Of a stretch of DNA of 46,310 bases, positions 7,235 to 16,219 are shown one piece after another (the first letter of the stretch is position 1; each line of letters starts with the position of its first letter). The notes below the pieces were generated by a model. The model saw only the letters and a program-made list of their open reading frames with translations. It was not told the DNA's origin and did not search any database. The stretch comes from Spirochaetia bacterium (lineage in GTDB: Bacteria > Spirochaetota > Leptospiria > Leptospirales > Leptonemataceae): positions 1 through 46,310 of the forward strand of contig JAIOPQ010000121.1 of NCBI GenBank assembly GCA_021413825.1. Reading direction: 5' to 3'. A program made the translations under genes and the position numbers.

Positions 7235-8650
7235 ATGAACAAAAACCAGGAAGGATTTATCTACAGGGAGATTTACGATCGTCTCCGATCTGCCATTCTG
7301 ACTGGCCAGATGAAATCAGGAGAGCAACTACCCTCCACGCGCACGCTGGCCGCACAAATCGGTGTTTCTCGTAACAGCGTGCTTGCCGCAGTCGATCAAC
7401 TTACATCGGAAGGCTTCCTGGAATCGCGCCATGGCGCAGGCACGTTTGTGTCCCAATCGCTTGCACAACTCCCGCGGCATCATGCACAGCATACCGGAAA
7501 GCTTTCAGCACGCGGCAAACTAATTGCAGCCACAGCCGTTTCTAGAAAGCGTTTGGCTACGGGATTTGTCCCGTTTACTCCTGGTCTCCCCGACCTAAAG
7601 AGTCTACCTCTCGCACAATTCTCGCGAATCCTGGCCAGGCAAATTCGAATTCTACCCGAGGAAGCTTTTTCATACGGCCCCGCCGCCGGCTGGCAACCTT
7701 TGCAAGAGGCAATCGCCCTGTATCTAAGAATGGCCAGGGGTGTTGTTTGCAATCCAAACCAGGTATTAGTTGTCAGCGGGTCACAGGCCTGTCTGGATTT
7801 GTGCGCGCGCGTTCTATTTGATCCAGGCGATACAGTTGGAATCGAGAATCCAGGATACCTGGGTGCGCGCGGCGCATTCACATCTGCGGCACTTCGCATA
7901 GCCTCATTCGGCGTGGATGAAGAAGGTCTGGTGGTTTCGCAGCTGAAAAAGATTAAGGGCCTACGCGGTGTATATGTCACACCTTCGCATCAATTTCCGC
8001 TTGGAGTAACCATGAGTCTTGCACGTCGGCTTGAGCTTACTCAATTGGCGCAAAAGAATAATTTCTGGATCATCGAAGATGATTACGACAGTGAGTACAG
8101 GTTTCACGGAAAACCGTTGTCCGCCCTGCAAGGCTTAGATCCATCTGGTCGGGTAATCTACACTGGCACGTTCAGCAAGGTACTATTTCCAGGACTGCGA
8201 ATCGGATATATTGTGGTTCCGGAGAACACAATTCAGGCATTCACGCAATGCCATGCACTTGCCGCCGGGCATGCACCAATTCTTGAACAGGCAGCTCTGG
8301 CTGAGTTTATGCGAAGCGGCGCTTTCTATAGACATCTGCGCCGCATGCGAATCCTGTACAAGGAAAGACAGGACACTCTTGTGCAAGAGGCTAAAAGACT
8401 CAGGGGGCTACTTGACGTTCTTCCCTGCGAAGCCGGAATGCAATTGGTTGGGTGGCTGAGAAAGCCTCTAAAAGATGGTGGTCGCTCCCTCGCGAAATTG
8501 GCCGCTTCTATGGGACTGGACCTGGCACCAATTGCAGACTACGCAACCGGACCCATGAACAGGACTGGTTTCTTGCTTGGATATTCCGGGTTCAGCGCAA
8601 CAGAAATTAAAAGAGGAGTTGCAATTCTCGATCGCATTCTCAAACGATAG
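7235..8650 (+). CDS. MocR/PdxR-type GntR regulator with aminotransferase domain
   Basis: 471 residues. The N-terminal winged helix-turn-helix (about 5-75) is of GntR type (IYREIYDRLRSAILTGQ, LPSTRTLAAQIGVSRNSV, GFLESRHGAGTFV). A linker follows, then a fold-type I aminotransferase domain (about 110-470) with YGPAAGWQPLQEAI, the cofactor segment IIEDDYDSEYR (Asp283/Tyr284 region) and the Schiff-base lysine in GTFSKVLFPGLRIGY (Lys315). In MocR proteins this domain binds PLP as an effector rather than working as an enzyme. Best-known members (PdxR) switch on PLP synthesis genes, others control transport or amino-acid genes. The start has GGAG upstream (CCGGAGCCAGTATG). The divergent flavin-oxidase-family gene is the likely target. 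Confidence 0.92.
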   Translation: MNKNQEGFIYREIYDRLRSAILTGQMKSGEQLPSTRTLAAQIGVSRNSVLAAVDQLTSEGFLESRHGAGTFVSQSLAQLPRHHAQHTGKLSARGKLIAATAVSRKRLATGFVPFTPGLPDLKSLPLAQFSRILARQIRILPEEAFSYGPAAGWQPLQEAIALYLRMARGVVCNPNQVLVVSGSQACLDLCARVLFDPGDTVGIENPGYLGARGAFTSAALRIASFGVDEEGLVVSQLKKIKGLRGVYVTPSHQFPLGVTMSLARRLELTQLAQKNNFWIIEDDYDSEYRFHGKPLSALQGLDPSGRVIYTGTFSKVLFPGLRIGYIVVPENTIQAFTQCHALAAGHAPILEQAALAEFMRSGAFYRHLRRMRILYKERQDTLVQEAKRLRGLLDVLPCEAGMQLVGWLRKPLKDGGRSLAKLAASMGLDLAPIADYATGPMNRTGFLLGYSGFSATEIKRGVAILDRILKR

Positions 8651-8668
8651 CAAGGCTGGGTAAGGCGT

Positions 8669-10030
8669 ATGACAATGTTTGGCAAAATTAAGGATTGGAT
8701 TGGTCCCACCACACTCACTACGGGTCTCAGCGACCCTGATGCGCGCTCGGTGCGCATTACGGGAACGGTGCAGTTCTTTATGTTTGTTATCCCAACGCTG
8801 CTGGCTGTTCCAATTTATTTTACTGAACCGCCAGAGACACACCTGTACTCGTATGCCAACTATTTCCTGCTCCTACTCCTCCTCGGAATTAGCCGATACC
8901 TTTTGATCAAACGGTGGTTAATCGCGGCTCCTGTATTAACGCTTGTAGCCATGAACTATCAATTTGCCTCGCTCACCTTGGCGCAGGCGGACGATCCGGC
9001 ACCTCTGGGCTTTTTGATCACCGGCATTTTACCATTTCTGATGATTCCACGTCCGCAGGCGATCACGCGCTGGATTCTAGTAATTGCCCCGACGTGTCTC
9101 TTCCTGGCTACCCAGTACTATTACCGCGTGTTTGGCGGTTCAGCAATATTCGGTCCTCCAAGGTGGATCGTGCCCGCAGACTACCTTATGCCACCTCTTG
9201 TCCTCGTTTCAATCTTCTTTACGCTTATTATTTATCAGTTCGTTAAGGCAGTCAATACCGCAGAGGACAGACTGTCGCATGAGCATGCTCAATCAGAGAA
9301 ACTTCTACTAAATATTCTGCCCGGAGAGGTGGCTAATGAACTGAAGATGGAAGGGACAAGCAAGCCACGCCACTATACGTCCGCAACCGTTTGCTTCACA
9401 GACTTTGAAGGCTTTACTAACATTGCTGAATCGATGGGACCAGACGAGCTGGTTACTGAGCTAGATCGCTGCTTCTCTTACTTCGACAGTCTCATGGATC
9501 GATACAACCTCGAGAAGCTCAAAACCATCGGGGATAGTTACATGTTCGCCGGGGGAATTCCCGGGAGCAATCCTGTGCACGCCGTTGATTGTGTAATGGC
9601 AGCTCTTGAGATTCAAGCATTCATGAATCAAATGAAGGAAATCAAAGCATCCCAGAATTTACCGTACTGGCAGCTTCGCCTGGGGATTCATTCCGGCGAT
9701 CTGGTAGCGGGAGTAATTGGTGAGAAGAAATTCGCCTATGATGTTTGGGGCGATACTGTAAATACGGCGAGCCGTTGTGAATCCTCCGGCGTGACAGGCA
9801 AAATTAATATATCAGGCGCCACGTATGAACTGGTCAAAGACTTCTTTGCGTGTGAATATCGGGGAGCGGTTGCCGCGAAGCATAAGGGAAATATTGAAAT
9901 GTATTTTGTACATGGACTCTTACCCGATCTGCATAGAAGTCAAGAGCCCAGGGTCCCAAATGCCGAATTTGAAAAGCGATATGCAACGTTAGGCGTAAAC
10001 AGAGAGCCTTCCGGCGGGCACATCCCTTGA
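8669..10030 (+). CDS. Membrane class III adenylate cyclase
   Basis: 453 residues. The N-terminal half (about 30-195) has about six membrane helices, resembling MASE-type sensor modules. A short coiled linker leads to LLLNILPGEVANELK, the usual cyclase-linker motif, and then a class III catalytic domain (about 235-425). Metal-binding aspartates are Asp245 (VCFTDFEGFT) and Asp289 (KTIGDSYMF). Lys285 in the same motif and Asp358 in YDVWGDTVNTASR give the Lys/Asp pair that selects ATP over GTP; Asn365 and Arg369 are the transition-state residues. All catalytic positions are present, so it should make cAMP as a homodimer at the inner membrane. The gap of 18 bases from mocR allows co-transcription. 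Confidence 0.93.
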   Translation: MTMFGKIKDWIGPTTLTTGLSDPDARSVRITGTVQFFMFVIPTLLAVPIYFTEPPETHLYSYANYFLLLLLLGISRYLLIKRWLIAAPVLTLVAMNYQFASLTLAQADDPAPLGFLITGILPFLMIPRPQAITRWILVIAPTCLFLATQYYYRVFGGSAIFGPPRWIVPADYLMPPLVLVSIFFTLIIYQFVKAVNTAEDRLSHEHAQSEKLLLNILPGEVANELKMEGTSKPRHYTSATVCFTDFEGFTNIAESMGPDELVTELDRCFSYFDSLMDRYNLEKLKTIGDSYMFAGGIPGSNPVHAVDCVMAALEIQAFMNQMKEIKASQNLPYWQLRLGIHSGDLVAGVIGEKKFAYDVWGDTVNTASRCESSGVTGKINISGATYELVKDFFACEYRGAVAAKHKGNIEMYFVHGLLPDLHRSQEPRVPNAEFEKRYATLGVNREPSGGHIP

Positions 10031-10195
10031 GTAAAGTAGGTCCATCGAATGGTTGACATCGTAACTCGGTTAATGACTAACTCAGAACTATGAAAAAGAG
10101 CACATTAAAGCGAATGGACAATGTTGGCATCGTGGTAGAACTGGGCAGCAAATGAAGCCTGTATGCATGCTAAAATGCCATAGGCCGCTTCCTGG

Positions 10196-11053
10196 CTATA
10201 TGCCCCCTAGTTCGCGCAGAATTTCTTTTTTGACGAGATCAGGTCTGGCCCAGGGAACAAAGTGATTCAATCCAGGAACTCGAATGATCCTGGCCTGCGG
10301 CAATTGCTTTTCAATGAAATCAGCATTCCCTGGTGGAACAAGCGTATCATCCAGGCCTTGAATTACAGAAACACTGCACTTAATATTTTTCCATAAGGGC
10401 AACAGTTGAATCAATTCCTGGCGTAGCGGCAAAATCTCGCGATTGGTTACGTCTAAATCCTGGGGAAGTATGGCCTGGATTACTTTCCAGCTCCCCACGT
10501 TCTGATACCAGTGCACAATTTCAAGATCAGGATCCACCGAAGCTGCAACAAAAATTAGGGCATGGTATGAATCCGGATCGAGCATAGCCAGCTTTGCAAT
10601 CAGTGGGCCACCAAAGGAATGACCTACCAAGATTACCCGACCAGTTCCCTTTTCCTTTAAAATCGCCTGACGGATGCGCAGGGCCTGCTTTTCAAGCGAA
10701 GGCTCTGGAATTCCAGGTGTTGACTGACCAAATCCTGGCCTATCTACAGAGATCATCCGCGCACGGGTTGCCAATTCGGAATCATTTAGAAAACCAGCAA
10801 AAGAATCCCAGGAACCAGGCGACCCATGGATGAATACCAGCAAATCCTTGCCAGTTCCGGTACGCATGTAATGATTTTTTCCGTCAAATTCGTAGGTTCT
10901 CGATGAGTCCGGGAATCCCTTTAGAATCGCTTCGCGATCGTGCTGGATTTGGCTGGAATATGGAAAGCAGGAAAACAGACACAGTGCCAGAGCTGGCAGA
11001 GTGCGTCTCGAAAGAGTGCGCATCGAAATTGATTTCATTTCGATACGTCGCAT
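10196..11053 (-). CDS. Alpha/beta hydrolase, exported, possibly lipoprotein
   Basis: 285 residues. The N-terminus (about 11-34, MRTLSRRTLPALALCLFSC) is a signal peptide, with Cys29 in a lipobox-like LFSC, so it may be lipid-anchored. The hydrolase fold shows the oxyanion segment HGSPGSWDSF, the nucleophile elbow GHSFGG (Ser146), an acid in GLDDT (Asp235 or Asp236) and His264 in GLNHF. The substrate is not predictable; members include esterases, lactonases and epoxide-type hydrolases. Start choice is uncertain: ATG 11053, or internal ATGs at 11038 and 11023, would all keep the signal peptide. It lies 3 bases downstream of the DinB-family gene, so the two form an operon. Confidence 0.85.
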   Translation of the reverse strand: MRRIEMKSISMRTLSRRTLPALALCLFSCFPYSSQIQHDREAILKGFPDSSRTYEFDGKNHYMRTGTGKDLLVFIHGSPGSWDSFAGFLNDSELATRARMISVDRPGFGQSTPGIPEPSLEKQALRIRQAILKEKGTGRVILVGHSFGGPLIAKLAMLDPDSYHALIFVAASVDPDLEIVHWYQNVGSWKVIQAILPQDLDVTNREILPLRQELIQLLPLWKNIKCSVSVIQGLDDTLVPPGNADFIEKQLPQARIIRVPGLNHFVPWARPDLVKKEILRELGGI

Positions 11054-11056
11054 AGC

Positions 11057-11542
11057 CTAGATTCTAAAATATTCAATCATGTCAGTTACGGGTGGTTTGC
11101 CCTTAATCCGCCGAATGATCGATGCTGCCTGGCCGCGATGATATGTTGCATGGTTTGCTACGTGCATTAGAATTTGCCAGAGCGGTGTGGTAAATTCCAT
11201 GCCTTTCAAATTCTTATAAGAATAGGTGCGATTTAAGTCCGCGTCTGCTAGCGAATCCAGCAGCGTTCGATATTCAACGTGAACATCGCGGAACCGTTTT
11301 GCAACGGCCGCACGATCCGCAAAGTCCGTAATAGTTGGAAATTGTGGAGCTACCTCGCCTTGAATCCGGCGCATCCAGACTATATCTGCTCCGCAAATAT
11401 GCGCAAGCTTATCGCGAAGCGAACCCGATCCTTTATCGAGCTCGCGTAGAAATTCTTCTTCTGTAAAAGCATCCAGCTCGGCCAGGAAACGGTCGAGCGC
11501 CCAGAAATTATACTTCCAGAGCGTGCGAATCGTTTCAAGCAT
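11057..11542 (-). CDS. DinB/YfiT-family metal-binding protein
   Basis: 161 residues from ATG 11542, preceded by AGGAG (minus-strand GCAGGAGCGCCTA). A longer frame exists but its extension has no support. It is a four-helix DinB fold: the first helix starts LETIRTLWKYNFWALDRFL; metal ligands are expected from His in KLAHICGADIVW and the two in MHVANHATYHRGQ. DinB-family proteins include thiol-dependent transferases and many of unknown role; the original B. subtilis gene is DNA-damage induced. Nothing here fixes the substrate. It is followed 3 bases later by the exported hydrolase. Confidence 0.88.
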   Translation of the reverse strand: MLETIRTLWKYNFWALDRFLAELDAFTEEEFLRELDKGSGSLRDKLAHICGADIVWMRRIQGEVAPQFPTITDFADRAAVAKRFRDVHVEYRTLLDSLADADLNRTYSYKNLKGMEFTTPLWQILMHVANHATYHRGQAASIIRRIKGKPPVTDMIEYFRI

Positions 11543-11946
11543 TAGGCGCTCCTGCGGTCCACCCGCAACTGTTTTACCCCGGAACGCGAAAGCGCGCCTG
11601 CCCCTCGGCACAGCGTTCTGAGCCTCGGGCCGTTCATATCAAATTCACTGCGACCCACAGGATGTGGGAAGTGTCGACGAAGGACACGATGTCCGAAAGT
11701 CGACCATGGCCCGCTTTCGCTTCCGGAAATTAGCAGCGGGTGTACCTTGTCGCTTGCGGTTGTCGTGAAAATTCGGCGTTGGCCTTGTCGCTTAACGGGT
11801 TTTGATACTTCGCTTCCTGGTAAAGGAATGAGCAGCTGTATGGGACCGTTCGTATTCTTGAGCGCGCCTTGTAAGTGGAAAGAAAAGTCAGAAATGACTT
11901 TTCTTTCCTTCAGAGCTTGAATACAAAGCGCATTCATGAATTCAGT
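11543..11946. other. 404-base stretch without a convincing gene
   Basis: This gap separates the dehydrogenase stop (11947) from the DinB start (11542). A 131-codon minus-strand frame (11937-11542) crosses the palindrome at 11877-11908 and gives a low-complexity, arginine-rich product with no recognisable fold, so I do not call it. The stretch also holds a direct repeat CCTTGTCGCTT at 11745-11755 and 11783-11793 (38-base period). The part at about 11560-11650 is visibly G+C-rich with short self-complementary runs (GCGAAAGCGC). It could hold an untranslated RNA or the remains of an insertion. Confidence 0.4.
11877..11908. terminator. Perfect 14-bp inverted repeat, probable hairpin after the dehydrogenase gene
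   Basis: GGAAAGAAAAGTCA (11877-11890), loop GAAA (11891-11894), TGACTTTTCTTTCC (11895-11908). It is perfectly self-complementary over 14 pairs and lies 39 bases beyond the dehydrogenase stop on the minus strand. The stem is A/T-rich and there is no clean run of T after it in either direction, so it is not a textbook Rho-independent terminator. It may block 3' exonucleases, act as a terminator, or be a protein-binding palindrome. Confidence 0.6.
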
Positions 11947-13254
11947 TCAACCTGCCCGGAAGAGCTGGCGGAAATCGATTTTTCCGCGTAGAGTAAAGAA
12001 TGGAGAACCGCTTGCTTTGGCCAGGAATTCTGGAACCGCAATCTTTTGTTGATCAATGAATTTGCGTGTTGCGTCTACTCCACCGAGCACATCCACCCAT
12101 GCGGTTGGAGGAACCCAGTTAAATCCAAAGCCCATTGAGCCGTCTACACCCAGAACATCCGTAACTTCTGGAATCAGTGAGAATGAATAGGCAATGTACC
12201 GTGCAATGAAATGTCTGAGGAGATCTGCCTCACTTCCCTGCGCCGTTAAAACTACCTGACCCAATTTCTTGTAATCAGACGCGCGAATTGCATTTACGCA
12301 ATCTGCTTTGAATGGAATTGAAATCTTCTGCAGTGGTTCGTAGTCGCCTTTTGCAATATTGTAAACGAATTTGTCGCTTGAACCATCTGCTTTTTTCTCG
12401 CGACGATATAGGCCCTTCCCAGCTTTGTTTCCCATTGCACCAGAATCGATAAGCTTCTGCATATAGTCAGGAAGCTTGAAAGTCTCATGCGCAGAATCTT
12501 TAGTATTATTATAAATATTATCAACAATCGCCTTATGAACATCGAGCCCAACCAGGTCAACTGTAGCCAGTGGACTCATTGCGCGACCGGTAAATCCGCC
12601 CATCAATGCGTCAATCAGCGCGATTCCACCTTTATCCTGAACTTTTTCAGCAAACTGCGCAGCCTCATTCATGAGCTGGAAACCAATACGATTACCGGCA
12701 AAGCCCGGTTTATCATTACAAATGATCACATGACGCAGGAGCGTTTTTGAAAGATACGTTGTGAGTTCTTTGGTAAACGCCGGATCATTCTTTGGCTGAA
12801 CAATTAGTTCGCAAAGAGTAAGCTTGTACGGCGGGTTAAAAAAGTGAGTTCCATAATAGTGCTTCTGTCCATCTGCATCAAACGCAGATGCCAGGCGTTC
12901 AATTGACAGGCCAGAACTTACTGTAGAAACGATTGTGCCGGGTTTGCGCGCAGCAGCAATGCGCTTGTTCAGCGGCTCCTTGACTGCATAGTCTTCTGCA
13001 ACAAGTTCAAATACCCAGTCGCTTTCTGCGACAGCTTTCTCCAGGTCAGCATCATAGCTTCCTGCAACGAATTGCTTTTCAATTACGCCAGAACGAACGG
13101 AATCAACTGCAGTCTGAATCCCTTCTTTGGCCTTATCTGTACTACGGGCGAGCATGTGAACCTTTGCGTTTCCAAATGCTGCGAGAATCGCCGCGCTGTT
13201 TGCGCCCATGGTGCCATTTGCACCAAGAATTGTGACTGTCTTAATCTCTCTCAT
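11947..13254 (-). CDS. 3-hydroxyacyl-CoA dehydrogenase
   Basis: 435 residues. It oxidises L-3-hydroxyacyl-CoA to 3-ketoacyl-CoA with NAD in beta-oxidation. The N-terminal Rossmann domain begins [18 protein letters not shown], a GxxGxMG NAD site. The catalytic His is His137 in GTHFFNPP, with Glu149 (LCELIV) nearby. The C-terminal helical dimerisation domain opens with [10 protein letters not shown] and has the [15 protein letters not shown] segment. There is no fused enoyl-CoA hydratase domain, so it resembles the dehydrogenase half of FadB/FadN-type proteins plus a second C-terminal repeat (about 325-420). ATG 13254 is preceded by GGAGAGCAGG. It stands alone, with a strong hairpin downstream. 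A beta-oxidation role fits the acyl-CoA carboxylase at the left edge, although the genes are distant. Confidence 0.9.
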   Translation of the reverse strand: MREIKTVTILGANGTMGANSAAILAAFGNAKVHMLARSTDKAKEGIQTAVDSVRSGVIEKQFVAGSYDADLEKAVAESDWVFELVAEDYAVKEPLNKRIAAARKPGTIVSTVSSGLSIERLASAFDADGQKHYYGTHFFNPPYKLTLCELIVQPKNDPAFTKELTTYLSKTLLRHVIICNDKPGFAGNRIGFQLMNEAAQFAEKVQDKGGIALIDALMGGFTGRAMSPLATVDLVGLDVHKAIVDNIYNNTKDSAHETFKLPDYMQKLIDSGAMGNKAGKGLYRREKKADGSSDKFVYNIAKGDYEPLQKISIPFKADCVNAIRASDYKKLGQVVLTAQGSEADLLRHFIARYIAYSFSLIPEVTDVLGVDGSMGFGFNWVPPTAWVDVLGGVDATRKFIDQQKIAVPEFLAKASGSPFFTLRGKIDFRQLFRAG

Positions 13255-13345
13255 CCTGCTCTCCGGGTCGTTCTGGGCCTATGCCCTATGGAGAGGCATC
13301 GTCCCGATTTTACCCATACGGTCAAGAATGAAAGTCAGGGTGAAG

Positions 13346-14176
13346 TCAGGATGGGATGGGCAGTTCGATTGTAAAAATCGTGGAGCTTGCAGCCGATCGA
13401 TACTGGATTAGAGTAGAATATTTAATTTCAAGCGGGAATGGCGCGTACCCTTCTTTGAGAAAAAGCACTATACTGCGCAGCCCGGCCCCGAATCCGCCAC
13501 CGGCATGATCTTCGGTTTTGTCATACAGGCGAACGGAAGCCTCGCGCGAGTTCTTACCCGAGTGCATCAAATCTTCCTTGATCTTGTCCAGGTTATACTC
13601 AACGCGCTGTTTATCGATTACTGTTATGGGCGAATTATTTAGGACGTTTATCAAAACTACATTTCTCTCTGCGCGCGTCTTCATCCGCAAAGTAACGTCA
13701 ATGCGCTTATTGAATCGCTCAGACAATGCAAACGAGTTTGTCTTATGCATCTCAATCAATTTGAGTATGGATGCAGTAAGATCTATGTTCATCAAACTAT
13801 ATTTCTGTAAAAGATCTGTTTGATTGTGCTCAATTGCGTAATCTACTTCAGATTGGACCTTATCCTGCGTGGCCTGATCTGACCCCAGTTTGTTTTCAGC
13901 AACGATGCGCTGCATAAGTGCGTTTCGAAGTAACGCCCAGCGGTTGTTTGCCTTGTTAGCGTTGTTAATGAGTTCACCCAGAGACCAGAAAACTGCTTCT
14001 GAAAGCAGCTCGTGATTGGAAATTTCTTTGGTCTGTGCTCCGGATGGATCTCGAAAGATTCCCATGATGGTTGCGCGAAGCTTTCGCTCCACTCCAGGGA
14101 TGTAATCTTTGCCTACAGGAATGACGTGGTCACGACCGAGCAAATCGGGCACAGAGATCGGCTCAGATCCGGTCAT
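13346..14176 (-). CDS. Orphan GHKL (HATPase_c-like) ATP-binding protein
   Basis: About 276 residues from ATG 14176. The frame stays open to 14404, but a longer form would overlap the first membrane helix of the opposite gene, so the shorter start is preferred. The visible fold is histidine-kinase-like ATPase: an N-box in SLGELINNANKANNRW, and DHAGGGFGAGLRSIVLFLKEG, which resembles the G-boxes with their ATP lid. No phospho-acceptor His domain, PAS, receiver or membrane segment is present. Such stand-alone ATPases act as anti-sigma kinases or as inactive partners. The region between the boxes (about 90-190) is long and charged, unlike RsbW. I do not recognise a named family. It is divergent from the MFS exporter at 14267. 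Confidence 0.65.
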   Translation of the reverse strand: MTGSEPISVPDLLGRDHVIPVGKDYIPGVERKLRATIMGIFRDPSGAQTKEISNHELLSEAVFWSLGELINNANKANNRWALLRNALMQRIVAENKLGSDQATQDKVQSEVDYAIEHNQTDLLQKYSLMNIDLTASILKLIEMHKTNSFALSERFNKRIDVTLRMKTRAERNVVLINVLNNSPITVIDKQRVEYNLDKIKEDLMHSGKNSREASVRLYDKTEDHAGGGFGAGLRSIVLFLKEGYAPFPLEIKYSTLIQYRSAASSTIFTIELPIPS

Positions 14177-14266
14177 ACCTTCATGATTTTCGCCGGTGGG
14201 GTGCGTTAAAAGCTTTTTTTGAGAAATTGTCTGGTTTTGCGAAGGCGGGGGAGAATTATCGTCTCC

Positions 14267-15565
14267 GTGAATGTACGCAGAAACCGTTGGGTGCTGGTTC
14301 AAAGTTTGCTCCTGGATCTCATCGGGTTTTCCCTGATCTTTCCTGTTGTTCCACACCTGCTGGAACATTACGTTCACCAATCGACCAATTCTGAAATTGA
14401 TCAATGGCTGATCCCGGTTATTCGTGTCCTTGAAGGACTTTTACCAGAAAATCGTGCCTCGACGGAATTCATCGTACTGCTGGGAGGGATTCTAGCTTCA
14501 GTTTATTCGTTCATACAATTCGCCGTAGCGCCTATGTGGGGTCGACTGTCGGATCGAATCGGTCGCAGACCTGTCTTGATAATGACAAGCATTGGCCTTG
14601 CGTTCGCCTACTTCCTCTGGTTTACTTCGACGAGTTTTTCTGTGTTTTTACTTTCCAGAATTTTCGCCGGACTGATGGCCGGAAACCTGGGAGTAATTTC
14701 TGCTGCAATGGCAGACATGACCGACAGTTCAGAACGTACAAAAGCCATGGGCTTGCTTGGAGCAACCTTCGGTGTTGGATTTATTCTTGGACCGGTGATT
14801 GGAGGACTCTCAGCACTTGTTGATCTTACTAAGAGTTACCCCGCACTTCCGTTTCTAAATCCATTCTCGATGTGTGCACTCGTGTCCGTTCTTATGTCAG
14901 TCGGAAGTGCTTTCATCAATATCAGGTTGTTTACGGAGACGCGTAGTCCAGAGAAGCACACGGATCGACAACGCTACCGTTTGTTTGAAATCGGAACGGA
15001 TCTACGCGGAGTTCCGCATGCAATCCTGATTATTTTCTTATTCACAACGCTGTTCTCTGCGTTTGAATTCTCAATGACCTTCTTCTACAAGTTCCGATTT
15101 GAACTGAAACCAGCACAAATGGGCCTAATATTCCTCTATTTGGGGGTGCTACTTGCGCTGGGACAGGGCGGCCTGGTGAGGCGGCTGGCGCCAATTATCA
15201 AAGAGAAACGATTGGCTTTGCTCGGCCTGTTCCTGATTCCAGTCCCTCTTGCATTGCTTGCGCATTCTACAACAATCGGATGGTCGCTTGTAGCTCTTGC
15301 ACCATTGGCAATTGGTGCTGCATGCATTCGCCCGGCCCTGTCAGGGCTTTCAAGTTTGCTCTCGCCTGCAGATCACCAGGGAGCAGCTCTCGGGATTTTT
15401 AGATCGGCGGAATCACTCGGACGCGCCATAGGCCCGTTAGCCGGCGCATATCTTTACTGGGTATACGATGCACAGATCGCTTACGCATCCCTCGGGATTT
15501 TGATTTTACTGACAGCTTTCCTCGCGTTTCTATTGCGATCCGGAAAGGCAAATCCGGTCGCTTAA
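14267..15565 (+). CDS. MFS transporter (drug/proton antiporter type)
   Basis: About 432 residues with twelve predicted membrane helices. The first helix begins VLVQSLLLDLIGFSLIFPVVP, as in TetA/DHA1 exporters. The A-motif in loop 2-3 is clear: APMWGRLSDRIGRRPVL. The antiporter C-motif region in helix 5 reads GATFGVGFILGPVIGG. These mark a proton-driven exporter of the inner membrane; substrate unknown. The start is uncertain: TTG 14219 and GTG 14267 and 14291 are in frame, no ATG precedes the first helix, and GGGGGAG at 14247-14253 is the only Shine-Dalgarno-like tract. GTG 14267 is my choice. A dispersed repeat lies just beyond its stop. Confidence 0.88.
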   Translation: MNVRRNRWVLVQSLLLDLIGFSLIFPVVPHLLEHYVHQSTNSEIDQWLIPVIRVLEGLLPENRASTEFIVLLGGILASVYSFIQFAVAPMWGRLSDRIGRRPVLIMTSIGLAFAYFLWFTSTSFSVFLLSRIFAGLMAGNLGVISAAMADMTDSSERTKAMGLLGATFGVGFILGPVIGGLSALVDLTKSYPALPFLNPFSMCALVSVLMSVGSAFINIRLFTETRSPEKHTDRQRYRLFEIGTDLRGVPHAILIIFLFTTLFSAFEFSMTFFYKFRFELKPAQMGLIFLYLGVLLALGQGGLVRRLAPIIKEKRLALLGLFLIPVPLALLAHSTTIGWSLVALAPLAIGAACIRPALSGLSSLLSPADHQGAALGIFRSAESLGRAIGPLAGAYLYWVYDAQIAYASLGILILLTAFLAFLLRSGKANPVA

Positions 15566-15588
15566 CGTTCCGCTGCAGGGGAAAAGGA

Positions 15589-15686
15589 ATTAACCACAGA
15601 GGCCACAAGGTTCACAAAGAAGAACCACGGGGAAACGGTGAGGGCGAAGGAATTATCCGCAGATGGATGCGGATGAACGCGGATCG
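15589..15686. repeat. Dispersed repeat, copy B
   Basis: Starts with TTAACCACAGAGGCCACAAG, which is shared (as GTAACCACAGAGGCAC) with the copy at 16917. It ends with ATCCGCAGATGGATGCGGATGAACGCGGAT in two runs, the same words as the copy at 1325. It lies between the MFS stop and the convergent membrane gene. It holds no gene and is likely a mobile or recombination-prone intergenic element. Confidence 0.6.
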
Positions 15687-15697
15687 GGGGGATCAGA

Positions 15698-16090
15698 CTA
15701 CGGCCTCACAATGCGCAAGCAAAGCAGGCTGCAGACGAGCGTTAGGGGCGTAAATACGTACAATTCGAATTCCGACTTCGCGAAAAGGTTTCCAATTGTG
15801 TTCACAGCAAACAATATAACGAAGAACCAGAGGAACCCGTTAAGCGCTCCTGAGGGAATTCCGTTGCTAATACATTGACCCTTCAGTAGCAATACGACTA
15901 CGAGCAGAAGGTTAACTGCAATCGAGACGGTTTCGAATACCAACATCTGATTGACGTCGTTGACCTTGCCCGCCCAAACAATGTCGTACGGAACGACTTG
16001 AAACACAATCAGAACATGAAACAAGAGCACCGCTGTTGCGATACCTAGCATAATCCTTAACGCTTGATTCTGTGATGGTATTCTTGTCAT
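15698..16090 (-). CDS. Small four-helix integral membrane protein, unknown
   Basis: 130 residues from ATG 16090 (MTRIPSQNQALR). An upstream in-frame ATG at 16165 would add a basic stretch. There are four hydrophobic helices (about 12-32, 48-70, 82-104 and 110-128), with a short loop holding AGKVNDVNQMLVFE between the first two. It has no recognisable motif. Proteins of this shape are common small inner-membrane proteins of unknown role. It is divergent from the membrane protein at 16220 (129-base gap), and both may respond to the same signals. There is no good Shine-Dalgarno sequence before either start. Confidence 0.6.
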   Translation of the reverse strand: MTRIPSQNQALRIMLGIATAVLLFHVLIVFQVVPYDIVWAGKVNDVNQMLVFETVSIAVNLLLVVVLLLKGQCISNGIPSGALNGFLWFFVILFAVNTIGNLFAKSEFELYVFTPLTLVCSLLCLRIVRP

Positions 16091-16219
16091 ACGTGCAGTT
16101 TCGCCTTTCTTCCGGGAAACGTGCAGGACGAATCGGAATCCCGCAACCAATTTCGTCTTTGACACAACCGCAACAAAAGTCCGAACTGGATTTTCTGCAA
16201 ATTGATTGGGGAGAACGCT

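Noticed and set aside
10031..10195. tRNA or small RNA in the 165-base gap after the adenylate cyclase
   Set aside because: No cloverleaf, no T-loop sequence and no strong stem was found; it appears to be plain intergenic sequence between convergent genes.
11542..11937. 131-codon minus-strand frame as a gene
   Set aside because: It crosses the perfect palindrome, has no recognisable fold, and lacks a convincing ribosome-binding site; the DinB start with AGGAG lies at its end.
14177..14404. Longer N-terminus of the GHKL ATPase
   Set aside because: It would overlap the opposite-strand MFS gene including its first membrane helix, and the extra residues are low-complexity.
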